From an uncultured Polaromonas sp. (GTDB taxonomy: Bacteria > Pseudomonadota > Gammaproteobacteria > Burkholderiales > Burkholderiaceae), in the NCBI GenBank assembly GCA_946479075.1, contig CAMLDT010000062.1:1-16502 (forward strand): 16,502 nucleotides of DNA. Reading direction: 5' to 3'. The translations under genes were made by a program, and so were the position numbers. Positions 15,361-16,502 of this stretch are shown here, piece by piece; the first letter of the stretch is position 1; each line of letters starts with the position of its first letter. The notes beneath the pieces are model-generated. The model searched no databases. It was not told where the DNA came from and was given only the letters and a program-made list of their open reading frames with translations.

Positions 15361-16502
15361 ATGACAGGCAACTCAGCGCTCATCCTTGCGCTCGTTTGCG
15401 GATTCGTCGCCGTGGGATACGGCTTCTGGGCCCGCAGCTGGATTCTTTCCCAAGACGCGGGCAACCCCCGCATGCAGGAGATCGCCGCGGCGATCCAGAC
15501 TGGCGCTGCCGCTTACCTGGCGCGCCAATACAAAACCATTGCCATCGTCGGCGTCGTGCTGGCGGTATTGATCGGCATCTTCCTCGACGTCCCCAGCGCC
15601 ATCGGCTTCGTCGTCGGCGCGGTGCTGTCCGGGGCCTGCGGCTTCATCGGCATGAATGTGTCGGTGCGCGCCAACGTGCGCACCGCACAGGCCGCCACCC
15701 GCGGCATTGGCCCCGCGCTGGACGTTGCCTTCCGCGGCGGCGCCATCACCGGCATGCTGGTGGTCGGCCTGGGCCTGCTGGGCGTCACGGCTTTTTACTG
15801 GTTCCTGGTCGGCAACGGCAACTACAAACCCGACAGCAACCTGGCCGGTCTGCTGAACCCGCTGATCGGTTTTGCTTTCGGCTCCTCGCTGATTTCCATC
15901 TTTGCGCGCCTGGGCGGCGGCATCTTCACCAAGGGCGCCGACGTGGGCGCCGACCTGGTGGGCAAGGTCGAAGCCGGCATTCCGGAAGACGACCCGCGCA
16001 ACCCCGCGGTGATTGCCGACAACGTCGGTGACAACGTCGGCGACTGCGCCGGCATGGCGGCCGACCTGTTCGAGACCTATGCCGTGACGCTGATCGCCAC
16101 CATGGTGCTGGGCGCGCTGATGATCACCGGTGCAGGCACCAGCGCCGTGGTGTATCCGCTGGCGCTGGGCGCGGTGTCCATCATCGCCTCCATCATCGGC
16201 TGCTTCTTCGTCAAAGCCTCGCCCGGCATGACCAACGTGATGCCCGCGCTCTACAAGGGCCTGGCTGTCGCCGGCGTGCTGTCGCTGATCGCCTTCTACT
16301 TCGTCACCACCTGGCTGATTCCCGACAACGCCATCAAGGCCGCAGGCACACAGATGGCGCTGTTCGGCGCCTGCGCCGTGGGCCTGGTGCTGACCGGCGC
16401 GCTGGTCTGGGTCACCGAGTACTACACCGGTACACAGTACGCGCCAGTCAAGCACATCGCGCAGGCATCGACCACCGGCCACGGCACCAACATCATCGCC
16501 GG
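15361..16502 (+). CDS. hppA: Membrane-bound proton-translocating pyrophosphatase (C-terminus missing)
   Basis: Integral-membrane pyrophosphatase that couples pyrophosphate hydrolysis to H+ (or Na+) export. The first 380 codons are present; the family has about 660-720 residues and roughly 16 membrane helices, so the gene runs past the right edge. Several hydrophobic helices alternate with the pyrophosphate/Mg2+ site: [21 protein letters not shown] (182-202, with the family signature [11 protein letters not shown] at 192-202) and the acidic [16 protein letters not shown] (220-235). The ATG at 15361 has a strong GGAG seven bases upstream. The residue that separates K+-dependent from K+-independent types is beyond the window, so ion specificity cannot be called. 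It is divergent from ppa. Confidence 0.97.
   Translation, partial: MTGNSALILALVCGFVAVGYGFWARSWILSQDAGNPRMQEIAAAIQTGAAAYLARQYKTIAIVGVVLAVLIGIFLDVPSAIGFVVGAVLSGACGFIGMNVSVRANVRTAQAATRGIGPALDVAFRGGAITGMLVVGLGLLGVTAFYWFLVGNGNYKPDSNLAGLLNPLIGFAFGSSLISIFARLGGGIFTKGADVGADLVGKVEAGIPEDDPRNPAVIADNVGDNVGDCAGMAADLFETYAVTLIATMVLGALMITGAGTSAVVYPLALGAVSIIASIIGCFFVKASPGMTNVMPALYKGLAVAGVLSLIAFYFVTTWLIPDNAIKAAGTQMALFGACAVGLVLTGALVWVTEYYTGTQYAPVKHIAQASTTGHGTNIIA

Noticed and set aside
15373..16482. 369-codon open frame on the minus strand at the right edge
   Set aside because: It is antisense to hppA, whose plus-strand frame carries the definite [11 protein letters not shown] and DNVGDNVGD motifs and a strong ribosome site.

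Overview
The window reads as chromosomal DNA of a GC-rich betaproteobacterium, most likely family Comamonadaceae (Polaromonas/Rhodoferax-like). The basis is the gene content, the protein flavour (for example the IlvI, DUF3619/DUF3106 and WS/DGAT sequences) and two short repeat families that I associate with that family. No search could be run, so the taxon is an inference. I see no rRNA, tRNA, CRISPR array, insertion sequence or prophage.

Layout. (1) 1-3307, minus strand: the branched-chain amino acid operon ilvI-ilvH-ilvC, with ilvC cut by the window edge. Both gaps inside the operon contain RNA-level structure. (2) 3308-3619: a divergent regulatory region. (3) 3620-7058, plus strand: a tight cluster of an ECF-type sigma factor, a single-pass membrane protein (DUF3619), an exported helical-repeat protein (DUF3106), an RDD membrane protein, diacylglycerol kinase and a LOG-family hydrolase. 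Two gene pairs in it share ATGA stop/start overlaps. (4) 7086-9160, minus strand: glutamine-dependent NAD synthetase (nadE) followed by a PII signalling protein (glnB), probably one operon. (5) 9185-11918, plus strand: a FemAB/GNAT-like protein with two in-frame repeat-derived segments, a probable PD-(D/E)XK nuclease-fold protein and a small unknown protein. (6) 12005-14474, plus strand: a WS/DGAT acyltransferase overlapping an alpha/beta hydrolase, ended by a strong bidirectional terminator. (7) 14588-15133, minus strand: soluble inorganic pyrophosphatase (ppa), divergent from 15361-16502, plus strand: the membrane proton-pumping pyrophosphatase hppA, cut by the right edge.

How the genes fit together. 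The ilv block makes acetolactate and reduces it. The sigma/DUF3619/DUF3106 trio has the architecture of a sigma/anti-sigma/periplasmic-sensor module and is the best candidate for an undescribed system. The nadE-glnB pair joins a glutamine-consuming enzyme to a nitrogen sensor. The WS/DGAT and hydrolase pair suggests neutral-lipid or ester making and breaking. The two pyrophosphatases face each other across a shared regulatory region with paired direct repeats.

The most distinctive sequence-level signal is repeat invasion. Two families of short dispersed repeats occur in at least seven places in 16.5 kb. Three of these lie in frame inside genes (one in nadE, two in the GNAT-like gene) and one provides the apparent start codon of the RDD gene.
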